A stretch of 55,387 bases of DNA from Candidatus Merdinaster equi (GCA_018064935.1 JAGHUF010000105.1:1-55387), one strand, 5' to 3'; shown: positions 16,464 through 26,376, counted from the stretch's first letter. The notes: generated by a model from the sequence alone, not told the origin. Numbers and translations: made by a program.

Positions 16464-18557
16464 ATGTACAAGAAGTATTCTATGGAACTTGCTGGACGTA
16501 CTCTGACTGTTGATATTGACAGAGTAGGTAAGCAGGCAAATGGCTGCGCGCTTATGCACTACGGTGATACAACCGTTCTGTGTACAGCAACCGCGTCAGC
16601 AAAGCCAAGAGATGGTATCGATTTCTTCCCTTTAAGCGTTGAGTATGAAGAGAAGATGTATGCAGTTGGAAAAATCCCTGGTGGATTTAATAAGAGAGAG
16701 GGCAAGGCATCTGAGAATGCTGTTCTTACAAGCCGTGTAATTGACAGACCTATGCGTCCTCTTTTCCCAAAGGATTATAGAAATGATGTAACACTTGATT
16801 GTATGGTAATGAGTGTTGATCCTGAGTGTCGTCCAGAACTTGTTGGTATGCTTGGTGCAGCTATTTCAACATGCATTTCAGACATTCCTTTCGATGGACC
16901 TTGCGCAATGACTCAGGTTGGAATGGTTAATGGAGAGTTTATTATCAACCCTTCACAGGAAGTATGGAAGACCGGTGATATGAGACTTACAGTTGCTTCA
17001 ACAGCTACTAAGGTTATCATGATCGAAGCTGGATGTAATGAGATTCCTGAAGCAACCATGATTGAGGCTATTTATAAGGCTGATGCTGTAAATAAGGAAA
17101 TCATTGAGTTCATCAATAAGATCGTTGCAGAGGTTGGTAAGAAGAAGCATGAGTACACAAGCTGTGCAATCCCTACTGAGATGTTTGATGAGATGAAGAA
17201 GATTGTTACTCCTGAAGAAATGGAAGTAGCAGTATTTACTGATGAGAAGCAGGTTCGTGAGGAGAACATCCGTGAGATTACTGCTAAGCTCGAAGAAGCA
17301 TTTGCAGATAAAGAGGATTGGCTTGCAATCCTTGGCGAAGCAATTTATCAGTATGAGAAGAAGACTGTACGTAAGATGATTCTTAAGGATCAGAAGCGTC
17401 CTGACGGCCGTAAGATTACACAGATTCGTCCACTTGCAGCAGAGGTTGATATTATTCCTCGTGTTCATGGCTCAGCTATGTTTACACGTGGACAGACTCA
17501 GATCTGCAACGTTGTTACTCTTGCACCTCTTGCAGAGGCACAGAAGGTTGATGGACTTGATCCATTCACAACAGAGAAGAGATATATTCACCACTACAAT
17601 TTCCCTGCATATTCTGTAGGTGAGACTAAGGTTTCAAGAGGTCCAGGAAGACGTGAGATTGGACATGGAGCACTTGCTGAGAGAGCTCTCCTTCCAGTTC
17701 TTCCTTCTCCAGAAGAGTTCCCTTATGCAATCCGTTCAGTATCTGAGACTTTTGAGTCAAACGGATCTACATCTATGGCATCTACCTGTTCATCATGTAT
17801 GTCTCTGATGGCAGCTGGTGTTCCTCTTAAGAAGATGGTAGCTGGTATCAGCTGTGGTCTTGTTACAGGCGATACAGATGATGATTTTGTTCTTTTGACA
17901 GATATTCAGGGTCTTGAAGACTTCTTCGGAGATATGGACTTCAAGGTAACTGGTACAGATTACGGTATTACTGCAATCCAGATGGATATTAAGATTCATG
18001 GACTTACAAGAGCAATCGTTGAGGGTGCAATTGCAAGATGTCGTGAAGCTCGTGAATTCATCATGGAGACATGTATGAAGCCAGCAATTGCTGCTCCAAG
18101 ACCTACTGTAAATGAGTATGCACCTAAGATTATTCAGATTATGATCGATCCTGAGAAGATTGGTGAGGTTGTTGGTCAGAGAGGTAAGACCATTAACGAG
18201 ATTATCGCCAGAACAGGTGTTAAGATTGATATAACAGATGATGGTGCTGTTAGTGTTTGTGGAACAGACAAGGCTATGATGGATCAGGCTGTTGAGATGA
18301 TTCAGATGATTGTTTCAGAGTTTGAAGAAGGCCAGATTTACAAGGGCAAGGTTGTTTCTATCAAGGAATTTGGTGCATTTGTAGAGTTTGCACCAGGAAA
18401 AGAGGGAATGGTTCACATTTCAAAGATTGCAAAAGAGAGAATTAACCATGTTGAGGATGTTCTCACACTTGGCGATGAAGTTACAACTATTTGCCTTGGT
18501 AAGGATAAGATGGGAAGACTTAGCTTCTCAATCAAGGACGTACCTGCAAACAATTAA
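16464..18557 (+). CDS. pnp: Polyribonucleotide nucleotidyltransferase (PNPase)
   Basis: A 697-residue PNPase, which degrades RNA 3' to 5' by phosphorolysis. It has two RNase PH domains (about 1-220 and 310-540) joined by a helical domain, then a KH domain (VVGQRGKTINEIIARTG) and an S1 domain (YKGKVVSIKEFGAFVEF). The catalytic second RNase PH domain retains GETKVSRGPGRREIGHGALA and the acidic DDDF region. AAGGAG precedes the ATG. Its mRNA leader holds the long hairpin at 16341-16419, consistent with autoregulation. Confidence 0.97.
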   Translation: MYKKYSMELAGRTLTVDIDRVGKQANGCALMHYGDTTVLCTATASAKPRDGIDFFPLSVEYEEKMYAVGKIPGGFNKREGKASENAVLTSRVIDRPMRPLFPKDYRNDVTLDCMVMSVDPECRPELVGMLGAAISTCISDIPFDGPCAMTQVGMVNGEFIINPSQEVWKTGDMRLTVASTATKVIMIEAGCNEIPEATMIEAIYKADAVNKEIIEFINKIVAEVGKKKHEYTSCAIPTEMFDEMKKIVTPEEMEVAVFTDEKQVREENIREITAKLEEAFADKEDWLAILGEAIYQYEKKTVRKMILKDQKRPDGRKITQIRPLAAEVDIIPRVHGSAMFTRGQTQICNVVTLAPLAEAQKVDGLDPFTTEKRYIHHYNFPAYSVGETKVSRGPGRREIGHGALAERALLPVLPSPEEFPYAIRSVSETFESNGSTSMASTCSSCMSLMAAGVPLKKMVAGISCGLVTGDTDDDFVLLTDIQGLEDFFGDMDFKVTGTDYGITAIQMDIKIHGLTRAIVEGAIARCREAREFIMETCMKPAIAAPRPTVNEYAPKIIQIMIDPEKIGEVVGQRGKTINEIIARTGVKIDITDDGAVSVCGTDKAMMDQAVEMIQMIVSEFEEGQIYKGKVVSIKEFGAFVEFAPGKEGMVHISKIAKERINHVEDVLTLGDEVTTICLGKDKMGRLSFSIKDVPANN

Positions 18558-18598
18558 TTTGCTTATGGGTAATCCCGAATTATTTGGGCTACTAATTC

Positions 18599-18628
18599 GA
18601 GGACAGAAGTTTACTTCTGTCCTCTTTT
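18599..18628 (+). terminator. Terminator after pnp
   Basis: A perfect 11-bp stem (GAGGACAGAAG with CTTCTGTCCTC), a TTTA loop and TTTT. It lies 17 bases before the deoB start, so deoB is probably fed by read-through or its own weak promoter. Confidence 0.85.
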
Positions 18629-18644
18629 ATACAGGAGGATTCTT

Positions 18645-19805
18645 ATGGGGAAAAGAGTGATTCTGATTGTGCTTGATAGCTTTGGAATTGGTGCGGCGCC
18701 TGATGCGGCAGCATTTGGTGATGAGGGGGTAAATACCCTTCGAAGTGTTTCTACTTCACCTTTTTTTGACTGCCCAAATATGGGAAAACTTGGACTTTTT
18801 GACCTGGATGGAATTGAGGCGGGGGGACACGAAAGAAGTGGGGAACTGCTTGGAAGATGTGCAAGGCTTACTGAAATCTCAAAGGGCAAGGATACAACTA
18901 TAGGACACTGGGAAATTGCAGGCTTATGGTCGGAGAATCCACTGCCAACTTATCCCAATGGTTTTCCCGAGGATGTGCTTGAGGAATTCTCAAAAAGAAC
19001 CGGAAGAGGCGTTTTGTGTAATAAACCATATTCTGGTACAGTCGTTATCAATGATTACGGGGATGAGCATGTTGAGACAGGAAAGCTTATTGTATATACC
19101 TCTGCCGATTCAGTGTTTCAGATTGCAGCGCATGAAGATGTTGTTCCAGTGGAACAGCTATATGAGTACTGCAGAATTGCAAGAGAGATTCTTGTTGGTG
19201 AGCACGGAGTTGGACGAGTAATTGCAAGACCGTTTGTAGGGACAAGCGGCAATTATACAAGAACTCCCAGAAGACACGATTTTTCTTTGATTCCACCACA
19301 GAACACGATGCTTGACATTATCAAGGATGCTGGGCTTGAAGTGCTATCTGTAGGCAAAATTAAAGATATCTTTGCGGGAAAGGGTATTACCGATTTTGTA
19401 TATACTTCAGGCAATCCTGAAGGAATAGAAAAAACGATTGAGTTTATGCATCGTGATTTCGAAGGACTACTGTTTACGAATCTTGTTGATTTTGATATGC
19501 TCTATGGTCACAGAAGAGATGTTGAAGGCTATGCCAAAGCGCTTAGCTATTTCGATGAAAAGCTCCCGCTCATCATGGAGAGAATGAAGAAGGATGATAT
19601 TCTTATTATCACAGCAGACCATGGCTGTGATCCTTCTTTCACCAAGACGACAGATCATACCAGGGAATATGTTCCATGTCTCATGTATGGTGCGAATGTT
19701 AAGCCAGCTAATCTGGGCACAAGGGATACTTTCTCAGATATTGCAAAAACCGTGATTGATTACCTTGGGGTTTCGGGGGAGATTCATGGTTCGAGTCTTT
19801 TGTAG
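18645..19805 (+). CDS. deoB: Phosphopentomutase
   Basis: A 386-residue alkaline-phosphatase-superfamily enzyme that interconverts (deoxy)ribose 1-phosphate and 5-phosphate in nucleoside salvage. Motifs are LDSFGIGAAPDA with the metal-binding Asp, KDTTIGHWEIAG with the phosphorylated Thr, and TADHGCDPSF near the C-terminus. AGGAGG precedes the ATG. No other deo genes are adjacent. It follows pnp, whose nucleoside diphosphate products feed the same pool only indirectly. Confidence 0.95.
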   Translation: MGKRVILIVLDSFGIGAAPDAAAFGDEGVNTLRSVSTSPFFDCPNMGKLGLFDLDGIEAGGHERSGELLGRCARLTEISKGKDTTIGHWEIAGLWSENPLPTYPNGFPEDVLEEFSKRTGRGVLCNKPYSGTVVINDYGDEHVETGKLIVYTSADSVFQIAAHEDVVPVEQLYEYCRIAREILVGEHGVGRVIARPFVGTSGNYTRTPRRHDFSLIPPQNTMLDIIKDAGLEVLSVGKIKDIFAGKGITDFVYTSGNPEGIEKTIEFMHRDFEGLLFTNLVDFDMLYGHRRDVEGYAKALSYFDEKLPLIMERMKKDDILIITADHGCDPSFTKTTDHTREYVPCLMYGANVKPANLGTRDTFSDIAKTVIDYLGVSGEIHGSSLL

Positions 19806-19880
19806 AAAAACGATGTCAGAGCAAACAAGCATGTGTCCGATAATGTGGACAACTAAAATGATATAAAGGATATATAACAC

Positions 19881-21473
19881 ATGGGTAACTACGATAAAGA
19901 GATTAACAGAAGAAGAACTTTTGCCATTATTTCGCATCCCGATGCCGGAAAAACTACTTTGACCGAGAAATTCCTTTTATATGGTGGAGCAATCAATCTG
20001 GCTGGTAGCGTAAAAGGTAAGGCAACAGCAAGACATGCTGTGTCTGACTGGATGGAAATAGAGAAGGAGAGAGGTATTTCTGTAACCAGCTCTGTTCTTC
20101 AGTTTGAATATGACGGATATTGCATAAATATTCTTGATACACCTGGACACCAGGACTTCTCAGAGGATACTTACCGAACTCTGATGGCTGCTGATTCTGC
20201 TGTCATGGTAATTGATGGAAGTAAGGGTGTCGAGGCACAGACAAGAAAGCTGTTTAAGGTTTGTGCTATGCGTGGTATTCCAATCTTTACCTTTATAAAC
20301 AAAATGGACCGTGATGCAAATGATACATTTGACCTTTTGGATGAAGTTGAGAAGGAACTTGGAATCGCTACTTGCCCAATTAACTGGCCTATTGGTTCTG
20401 GAAAAGAATTTAAGGGTGTGTATGACAGAGATGAGAGATGTGTTATTACATACTCTGACACCGAAAAGGGAACCAAAGAGGGTGAGGCAACAAGAATATC
20501 AATAGATGATGAGAGCGCAATTCTTGAGCATATAGGAGAGGCAGCTAAGGAGAAACTCATGGGTGAGATTGAGCTTCTCGATGGTGCAAGTGCTGAATTT
20601 GATTTGGATGCAGTCAGAGCAGGAAAGCTCACTCCAGTATTTTTTGGATCTGCACTTACCAATTTTGGTGTTGAGATATTCCTTCAGCATTTCCTTGAAA
20701 TGGCTACTACACCTTTGCCAAGAAAGGCAGATATTGGAATTATACAGCCGTCAGAGAATGAGTTCTCTGCATTTGTATTTAAGATTCAGGCCAATATGAA
20801 CAAGGCTCACAGAGACAGAATTGCATTTATGAGAATCTGTTCAGGTAAATTTGACGCTTCTATGGAGGTACGCCATGTTCAGGGTGAGAAGGTTATGAGA
20901 CTGTCTCAGCCACAGCAGATTATGGCAGATGACCGCAAGATTCTGTCTGAGGCATATGCAGGTGATATTATTGGTGTGTTTGATCCGGGTATTTTTTCAA
21001 TTGGAGACACCTTATGTATGCCTAAGGAGAAGTTTGCATATGAAGGAATTCCTACTTTTGCACCAGAGCACTTTGCGAGGGTAAGACAGCTGGATACAAT
21101 GAAGCGTAAACAGTTCGTCAAGGGTATAACTCAGATAGCGCAGGAAGGTGCTATTCAGATTTTCCAGGAGTTTAATACCGGTATGGAGGAGATTATAGTC
21201 GGAGTTGTAGGTGTGCTTCAGTTTGATGTTCTTAAGTACAGACTTGAGAACGAATACAATGTTGAGATACGACTTGAAAACCTTCCATTTGAGCATATTA
21301 GGTGGATTGAGAACCAGGATATCGATCTTAAGAATCTGACTGGAACCTCAGATATGAAGAAAATTAAAGACTTGAAGGACAGACCACTTCTTCTGTTTGT
21401 TAATGAATGGAGTATTGGTATGACCTTGGATCGTAATAAAGGACTGGTATTGTCGGAGTTTGGTAAAAACTAA
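19881..21473 (+). CDS. prfC: Peptide chain release factor 3
   Basis: A 530-residue translational GTPase that recycles RF1/RF2 after termination. GTP-binding motifs are SHPDAGKTT, DTPGHQDFSED and NKMDRDA; VSDWMEIEKERGISVTSS is the RF3 switch I region. Length and full-length alignment fit RF3 rather than EF-G, which would be about 690 residues. AAAGGA lies before the ATG. It is monocistronic or read with deoB, 75 bases upstream. Confidence 0.95.
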   Translation: MGNYDKEINRRRTFAIISHPDAGKTTLTEKFLLYGGAINLAGSVKGKATARHAVSDWMEIEKERGISVTSSVLQFEYDGYCINILDTPGHQDFSEDTYRTLMAADSAVMVIDGSKGVEAQTRKLFKVCAMRGIPIFTFINKMDRDANDTFDLLDEVEKELGIATCPINWPIGSGKEFKGVYDRDERCVITYSDTEKGTKEGEATRISIDDESAILEHIGEAAKEKLMGEIELLDGASAEFDLDAVRAGKLTPVFFGSALTNFGVEIFLQHFLEMATTPLPRKADIGIIQPSENEFSAFVFKIQANMNKAHRDRIAFMRICSGKFDASMEVRHVQGEKVMRLSQPQQIMADDRKILSEAYAGDIIGVFDPGIFSIGDTLCMPKEKFAYEGIPTFAPEHFARVRQLDTMKRKQFVKGITQIAQEGAIQIFQEFNTGMEEIIVGVVGVLQFDVLKYRLENEYNVEIRLENLPFEHIRWIENQDIDLKNLTGTSDMKKIKDLKDRPLLLFVNEWSIGMTLDRNKGLVLSEFGKN

Positions 21474-21512
21474 ATAATACCTGTGCACATTATTAAGGCA
21501 GGAGGACACAAC

Positions 21513-22775
21513 ATGAACTTATCTGGTAGAAATTATTACAGAAAAGAGTCAGGGTGCCTCCTGCCTTATTGCATAGCATCAGTTTGCTTTTTTGTTTTTG
21601 CTGTAATTACATTTTTGGGATTTGCAAGTGGATGTTCCGTGGAAAGTATTATTTCTGATGTGAATACTAATTTGGAGTTGGGAGAAGTAATAGAGATTTC
21701 TGGTGAGAAGAACATCGAATTGGATGAAACCTTCGCTGATAAATATTATTACAGAATTCTGTCATCGTCTGATAAGCAAATGTATAAAGAAATATACTAC
21801 ATCATTTCTGAGTTCATGGAAGAGGGAGTAATTACTGGAATTGATGAGCAGAGAATAGATAATGTGTTTTATAGTATATGCTTTGATTTTCCAGAGCTGT
21901 TCTATGTAAATGGCTATTCTTATGAAAGATGCTATGTAGGTGGGGAGCTTAGGCAGATTACTTTTATCCCGGCATATCTTATGGATAGGGATGAAGCTAT
22001 AAGTAATCAGGCTTTGGCAAAGCAGGTCTCGGATGAGTGGATATCAGAAATCATGGAACTGGTTGAAGCGCAAATGCCAGGCGACGCATATTCTGATATG
22101 AAGGAGAGCGATAAGAGGGATTACCTGACAGCAAAAGCCATATTTGATACAGTTGTGACGCGCACAGTGTATGTCTCTGACGCCGTGAATAATCAGAATT
22201 ATCTATCAGTTTTTCTGAGTGGGCAATCCGTGTGTAGTGGATATGCCAAGGCTTTTCAGTATCTGTGTCAGGAATGTGGATATGAGGCGGCATTTGTTGC
22301 GGGTGATGTCGAAGATATGGACGGAGGACATGCTTGGGTGCTTCTAAAAACTGCTTCAGGATATTACTATGTTGATCCAACCTGGGGGGATACGTACTCG
22401 GGCAACCCTGATGAACACAGCACTGACGATAAAAGATATGGAGTCAACTATGATTATTTCATGGTGACTACAGAAGATATACTGAAGAAGCATCAGTTTG
22501 ATTCGAGATTTGAAATGCCAAAATGCGACGCGGTGACGCTTAATTATTACAGAGCAGAGCATCTGTATGTGGCTGATGGAATTCGAATTAAAGATATTCT
22601 AAAGCGTGAAAAAAGCGACATACTCAGACTTCGTTTTGAGAGGCAAAAGCTATTTGAAAACGGTAAAGATTATCTGATAGATGCTGGCTGTGCGTATGAA
22701 TTCTTTGGAACACAAAAAGGGGTTTTTTATGCGCTGAATGAGGATATTCTTTCAATCGTCTTTTGGAGAGAATAG
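21513..22775 (+). CDS. Membrane-anchored transglutaminase-like protein
   Basis: A 420-residue protein with an N-terminal hydrophobic segment (about 18-41, LPYCIASVCFFVFAVITFLG) that is probably an anchor or signal. The C-terminal half has a transglutaminase/protease-like core with a Cys-His-Asp triad: Cys in QSVCSGYAKAF, His in GGHAWVLL and Asp in YVDPTWGD. Most bacterial members are of unknown substrate; some process or cross-link surface proteins. The start at 21513 is chosen because AGGAGG precedes it; an in-frame ATG at 21483 has no such site. A Cys in FASGCS could also mark a lipoprotein, but it lies after a rather long hydrophobic stretch. No operon partner is evident. Confidence 0.8.
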   Translation: MNLSGRNYYRKESGCLLPYCIASVCFFVFAVITFLGFASGCSVESIISDVNTNLELGEVIEISGEKNIELDETFADKYYYRILSSSDKQMYKEIYYIISEFMEEGVITGIDEQRIDNVFYSICFDFPELFYVNGYSYERCYVGGELRQITFIPAYLMDRDEAISNQALAKQVSDEWISEIMELVEAQMPGDAYSDMKESDKRDYLTAKAIFDTVVTRTVYVSDAVNNQNYLSVFLSGQSVCSGYAKAFQYLCQECGYEAAFVAGDVEDMDGGHAWVLLKTASGYYYVDPTWGDTYSGNPDEHSTDDKRYGVNYDYFMVTTEDILKKHQFDSRFEMPKCDAVTLNYYRAEHLYVADGIRIKDILKREKSDILRLRFERQKLFENGKDYLIDAGCAYEFFGTQKGVFYALNEDILSIVFWRE

Positions 22776-22785
22776 AACCTAAATG

Positions 22786-22814
22786 ATGACATTTTCATAT
22801 ATATAAGATATAAT
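22786..22814 (+). promoter_or_regulatory. Promoter for the asp23-nusB-xse-isp-dxs operon
   Basis: ATGACA at 22786-22791, a 17-base spacer and a perfect TATAAT at 22809-22814. The 120-base leader contains a hairpin, ATGCGCAT/ATGTGCGT (22871-22890, two G-U pairs). Confidence 0.75.
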
Positions 22815-22936
22815 AATATGCGGTTGTGTGATTTAGACCGAGACGTGTGAAGTTTGAAAAATCTGCGTAAATGCGCATGGCAATGTGCGTTTGCATTTGA
22901 AAGATTATTAGATAATCATTCGGAATGGAGATATAT

Positions 22937-23320
22937 ATGGAAAAGGACACTGAGAAGAATTCCTACTTGCTCAAAGAAGAAAGTCAGATGGGTACAGTGA
23001 AAATCGCAGATGATGTGGTTGCTAATATTGCCGCACTGGCTGCTGCTGAGGTGGACGGAGTTGCATCCATGGTTGGTAATGTTCCTGGTGAAATTATCAG
23101 CAAAATTGGAATCAAGAGTCAGAGCAAGGGTGTTAAGGTGGATGTAATCGGACGTGATATCTATTGTTCGATTGCAATTACAATTGATTATGGACATAAT
23201 ATTCCGGGTATTTGCAAGCAGGTACAGGACAAGGTAAAGAGTGCTGTTGAAACAATGACAGGGCTGACTGTTGCCGAGGTTAATATTCGTATTGCCGGAG
23301 TTCGTATGCCAAAGAAATAG
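22937..23320 (+). CDS. Asp23/Gls24 family envelope stress protein
   Basis: A 127-residue Asp23-type protein (the YqhY/AmaP-associated family). The motif GTVKIADDVVANIAALAAAEVDGVASM is typical, and the C-terminal VAEVNIRIAGVRM also fits. Relatives are abundant cytoplasmic or membrane-associated proteins; the copy next to nusB (YqhY in Bacillus) is linked to control of fatty acid synthesis. The start at 22937 is chosen because GGAG lies 6 bases before it; the ATG at 22925 overlaps that site. First gene of the operon, 100 bases upstream of nusB. Confidence 0.88.
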   Translation: MEKDTEKNSYLLKEESQMGTVKIADDVVANIAALAAAEVDGVASMVGNVPGEIISKIGIKSQSKGVKVDVIGRDIYCSIAITIDYGHNIPGICKQVQDKVKSAVETMTGLTVAEVNIRIAGVRMPKK

Positions 23321-23348
23321 AAATTAATACGGCCATTTGGCCGATAAT

Positions 23349-23375
23349 AAGAGGCACGCAAAATGCGTGTCTCTT
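23349..23375 (+). other. Strong hairpin between asp23 and nusB
   Basis: AAGAGGCACGCA pairs with TGCGTGTCTCTT (12 bp with one G-U) around AAA. There is no T run after it, so it looks like an mRNA processing or stability hairpin rather than a terminator. Confidence 0.6.
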
Positions 23376-23423
23376 GTAGTATATAAAAGTAGTATTAAAA
23401 ACAGGAAAGACGAGATATTCATT

Positions 23424-23963
23424 ATGACCAGAACAGAGATTAGAGAACAGATTTTCTTGCTGCTATTTAGAATTGAGTTTAATAGCGAGGAAGAAATGCC
23501 AGAACAGTTAAAGCTTTTTTTTGAAGAGGAGAGCCAGAAGGATGAAGATTATACTTCAGCTAAAGAGGCATCTGAAGAAGAAAAGCTATATATTTCGGGA
23601 AAGTTCGGGAATATATGTGCAAAAATCAGCGAGATTGACAGCCTGATCAATGAAAAGGCAAAGGGCTGGGATACAGCCAGAATGGGCAAGGTAGACCTTA
23701 CAATTATTCGACTTGGTCTATATGAATTACTGTTCGATGACGAGATACCCGAGGGCGTTGCAATCAATGAGGCCGTAGAACTTGCAAAGAAATTTGGACA
23801 GGAAGAGTCCTCAGGCTTTGTGAATGGAATATTGGCGAAATTCACTCAGAAGGGTTCAGAAAAACCAGAGGCTGAAGTTAAGAAATCTAAGTTTTCGAAT
23901 AAAGAGGAAAGCGCAGCAATTCTGGTGAATAGAAAGAAAAAGAGTGGCGCCAAGAAGAATTAG
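23424..23963 (+). CDS. nusB: Transcription antitermination factor NusB
   Basis: A 179-residue NusB that with S10 binds boxA in rRNA leaders and supports antitermination. The start at 23424 gives the standard opening MTRTEIREQIFLLLFRIEF. The core ends near residue 140 at QEESSGFVNGILAKF; about 35-40 extra residues follow, rich in Lys, Glu and Ser and ending in KKKSGAKKN. That basic tail is unusual and may add RNA affinity. An in-frame upstream extension to 23337 covers the intergenic hairpin and is unlikely to be translated. The xseA ATG lies 5 bases after the stop. Confidence 0.93.
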   Translation: MTRTEIREQIFLLLFRIEFNSEEEMPEQLKLFFEEESQKDEDYTSAKEASEEEKLYISGKFGNICAKISEIDSLINEKAKGWDTARMGKVDLTIIRLGLYELLFDDEIPEGVAINEAVELAKKFGQEESSGFVNGILAKFTQKGSEKPEAEVKKSKFSNKEESAAILVNRKKKSGAKKN

Positions 23964-23968
23964 GTCAG

Positions 23969-25192
23969 ATGACAGGTAATGAAATAAAAAGCAAAACTGT
24001 ATATAGCGTCGGACAGGTTAATGCCTATATCCGCAATATGTTTGCGCAGGATATACTTCTTAACAATCTTACAGTTAAGGGTGAACTTAGCAATGTAAAG
24101 TATCATACTACAGGTCATATTTATTTCACACTGAAGGATGATAAAGGGGCTATCTCGTGCATTATGTTTGCTGGAAATGCCCGCAGCGGATTGAAATTCC
24201 GAATGGAGGATGGGCAGAAAGTTCAGATAACTGGTAATGTTGACATATATGAGAGAGATGGCAAGTACCAGCTATACGCAAAGCGAGTTCAGCTGGATGG
24301 AGATGGAGATTTATTTCTCAGGTTCGAACAGTTAAAAAAAGAGCTGTCTGAGATGGGCATGTTTGACGCCATGTACAAAAAGCCTATTCCTAAGATAATA
24401 CGGACTCTGGGGGTAGTTACAGCTCCAACTGGGGCTGCCGTGCAGGATATTATTAATATTGCAACCAGAAGAAATCCATATGTTCAGATTATTCTGTATC
24501 CAGCACTTGTTCAGGGAGATGGCGCAGTAAGCAGCATTGTCAAAGGAATTAGAGAACTAGAGAAACAGAACGTAGATGTCATGATTGTCGGACGTGGTGG
24601 AGGTTCCATTGAGGACCTGTGGGCTTTTTATGAGAAGGAGGTTGCGCAGGCAGTATTTGATTGTTCTGTACCGGTTATTTCGGCGGTAGGACATGAAACA
24701 GATACAACAATCATTGATTTTGTTTCTGATATGAGGGCACCAACCCCTTCAGCTGCAGCGGAATTGGCGGTATATGAGGCGGATGTTATTTTTGAACGCT
24801 TGGAAAACTATGAGAATGCATTATATCACAGAATGCAGGAAATCATAGAAAAGGTAAGGCTCAAGCTGGCATACTATGAAAAATCAGTTGTATCTGGCGC
24901 ACCGATGTGGAAGATTCGTGAGAAAAGAACACTTATGATGTCTCTCGAGGATAGACTGATTAAGGCAATGAAAGATCTGCTGAAAAATAATTATCATAAG
25001 AGAGATATGTATCTGCAGAAACTCAAAGGATTATCTCCACTTGAGAAGTTGGAAAAGGGCTTCGCCTATGTGCAGGATTCGAATAATGCTACACTGAGGA
25101 GCGTGGAGCAATTGAAAAAAGGCGACAGTTTCAAGGTGTATCTGACCGATGGTTATGTGGATTCACTGGTTGTAAATACAACAAAAAAGTAG
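23969..25192 (+). CDS. xseA: Exodeoxyribonuclease VII large subunit
   Basis: A 407-residue XseA, the catalytic subunit of ExoVII, which degrades single-stranded DNA from both ends. The N-terminal OB fold carries VKGELSNVKYHTTGHIYFTLKD; the catalytic region has GVVTAPTGAAVQDI, GRGGGSIEDLWAF and SAVGHETDTTIIDFVSD. The coiled-coil C-terminal region binds XseB. It is encoded 16 bases before xseB. Confidence 0.96.
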   Translation: MTGNEIKSKTVYSVGQVNAYIRNMFAQDILLNNLTVKGELSNVKYHTTGHIYFTLKDDKGAISCIMFAGNARSGLKFRMEDGQKVQITGNVDIYERDGKYQLYAKRVQLDGDGDLFLRFEQLKKELSEMGMFDAMYKKPIPKIIRTLGVVTAPTGAAVQDIINIATRRNPYVQIILYPALVQGDGAVSSIVKGIRELEKQNVDVMIVGRGGGSIEDLWAFYEKEVAQAVFDCSVPVISAVGHETDTTIIDFVSDMRAPTPSAAAELAVYEADVIFERLENYENALYHRMQEIIEKVRLKLAYYEKSVVSGAPMWKIREKRTLMMSLEDRLIKAMKDLLKNNYHKRDMYLQKLKGLSPLEKLEKGFAYVQDSNNATLRSVEQLKKGDSFKVYLTDGYVDSLVVNTTKK

Positions 25193-25208
25193 TTTATAAG
25201 GAAAGATT

Positions 25209-25469
25209 ATGGGGAACGAAATAAAAAATGAATTAGGTAATGAGTCGGAGATAATCAGTAGTGATGATATGACTCTAGAGGAAACCTTTGGAGAATTGGA
25301 CAAAGTGGTGGGACAGCTGGAGGATGGAGAAATATCTCTGGAGGATTCATTTCGTGTTTATGAAAAGGGAATGAGACTTCTCAAATTATGTAACGAAAAA
25401 ATCGATGCCGTTGAGAAAAAAGTTCAGGTCATAAGTGAAAGCGGTGAACTGGAAGAGTTCGAGGTGTAA
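25209..25469 (+). CDS. xseB: Exodeoxyribonuclease VII small subunit
   Basis: An 86-residue partner of XseA. The core is the family signature EETFGELDKVVGQLEDGEISLEDSF followed by YEKGMRLLKLCNEKI; about 20 acidic residues precede it. The small subunit binds the helical tail of XseA and restrains its activity. AAGGAAAG precedes the ATG. The next gene starts 4 bases after its stop. Confidence 0.94.
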   Translation: MGNEIKNELGNESEIISSDDMTLEETFGELDKVVGQLEDGEISLEDSFRVYEKGMRLLKLCNEKIDAVEKKVQVISESGELEEFEV

Positions 25470-25473
25470 TTTG

Positions 25474-26376
25474 ATGAAGGAAGAGCAAAGCAAACTGCTT
25501 GAGGACAAAGCAAAGCAGATTGAGGATATTATTAAGCAGTTCCTTCCAGATGAGGTTGGATATGAAAAAACTGTAATAGAAGCAATGAATTACAGTTTTT
25601 TGGCTGGTGGAAAGAGACTTCGTCCAATGCTTATGCTGGAGAGTTATAAGATTTTCGGCGGTGATAGCAAAATAATAGAGCCTTTTATGGCTGCTCTTGA
25701 GATGATTCATACATATTCGCTCATTCATGATGATTTACCAGCGATGGATAATGATGAATACAGGAGAGGTCGCAAAACAACTCATGTTGTTTATGGAGAA
25801 GCAATGGCTATTTTAGCTGGTGATGGTCTCCTGACATATGCATTTGAAACTGCAGTAAAAGCACTTGAGGTGGAAGGTTCAGATGCTGCAAAAGTTGTCA
25901 GAGCAATCAGAATTCTGGCAAATAAAGCTGGGCTTTATGGGATGCTTGGCGGACAATGTGTTGATGTTGAAGCAGAGAAGAAAAACCTTGAAGTTGATGA
26001 GAAAAAGCTAGTATATATTCATGAGAAAAAGACTGCGGCATTAATTCAAGCTGCACTTATGATAGGTGCGGTATTGGCAGGAGCGGACGAGCAGACAATT
26101 AATACGATGGAGCGAATTGGTTTTTTGGTTGGCGTGGCTTTTCAGATAAGGGATGACATTTTAGATGTCACAGGAACGCTTGAAGAACTTGGAAAACCGA
26201 TTGGATCAGATGAAAAAAATGGAAAGACGACATACATTACGCTTAAGGGGTTAGACGAGGCCAAAAGAGATGTTGAAGCGTATTCAGAGGAGGCTGTAAA
26301 GCTGTGTGAGGCACTCCCTGGAGACACAGAGTTTCTTACTGAGCTGGTTAAATCATTGTGTTATAGAACTAAATAA
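25474..26376 (+). CDS. ispA: Farnesyl diphosphate synthase/polyprenyl synthetase
   Basis: A 300-residue trans-prenyltransferase condensing IPP with DMAPP and GPP. Both Asp-rich motifs are present: HDDLPAMDND (first) and RDDILDVTG (second), along with GGKRLRP for diphosphate binding. The start at 25474 follows the xseB stop by 4 bases with GAGGTG as ribosome binding site. Together with dxs downstream it places isoprenoid synthesis in this operon. Chain length (C15 versus C20) cannot be settled by eye. Confidence 0.93.
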   Translation: MKEEQSKLLEDKAKQIEDIIKQFLPDEVGYEKTVIEAMNYSFLAGGKRLRPMLMLESYKIFGGDSKIIEPFMAALEMIHTYSLIHDDLPAMDNDEYRRGRKTTHVVYGEAMAILAGDGLLTYAFETAVKALEVEGSDAAKVVRAIRILANKAGLYGMLGGQCVDVEAEKKNLEVDEKKLVYIHEKKTAALIQAALMIGAVLAGADEQTINTMERIGFLVGVAFQIRDDILDVTGTLEELGKPIGSDEKNGKTTYITLKGLDEAKRDVEAYSEEAVKLCEALPGDTEFLTELVKSLCYRTK

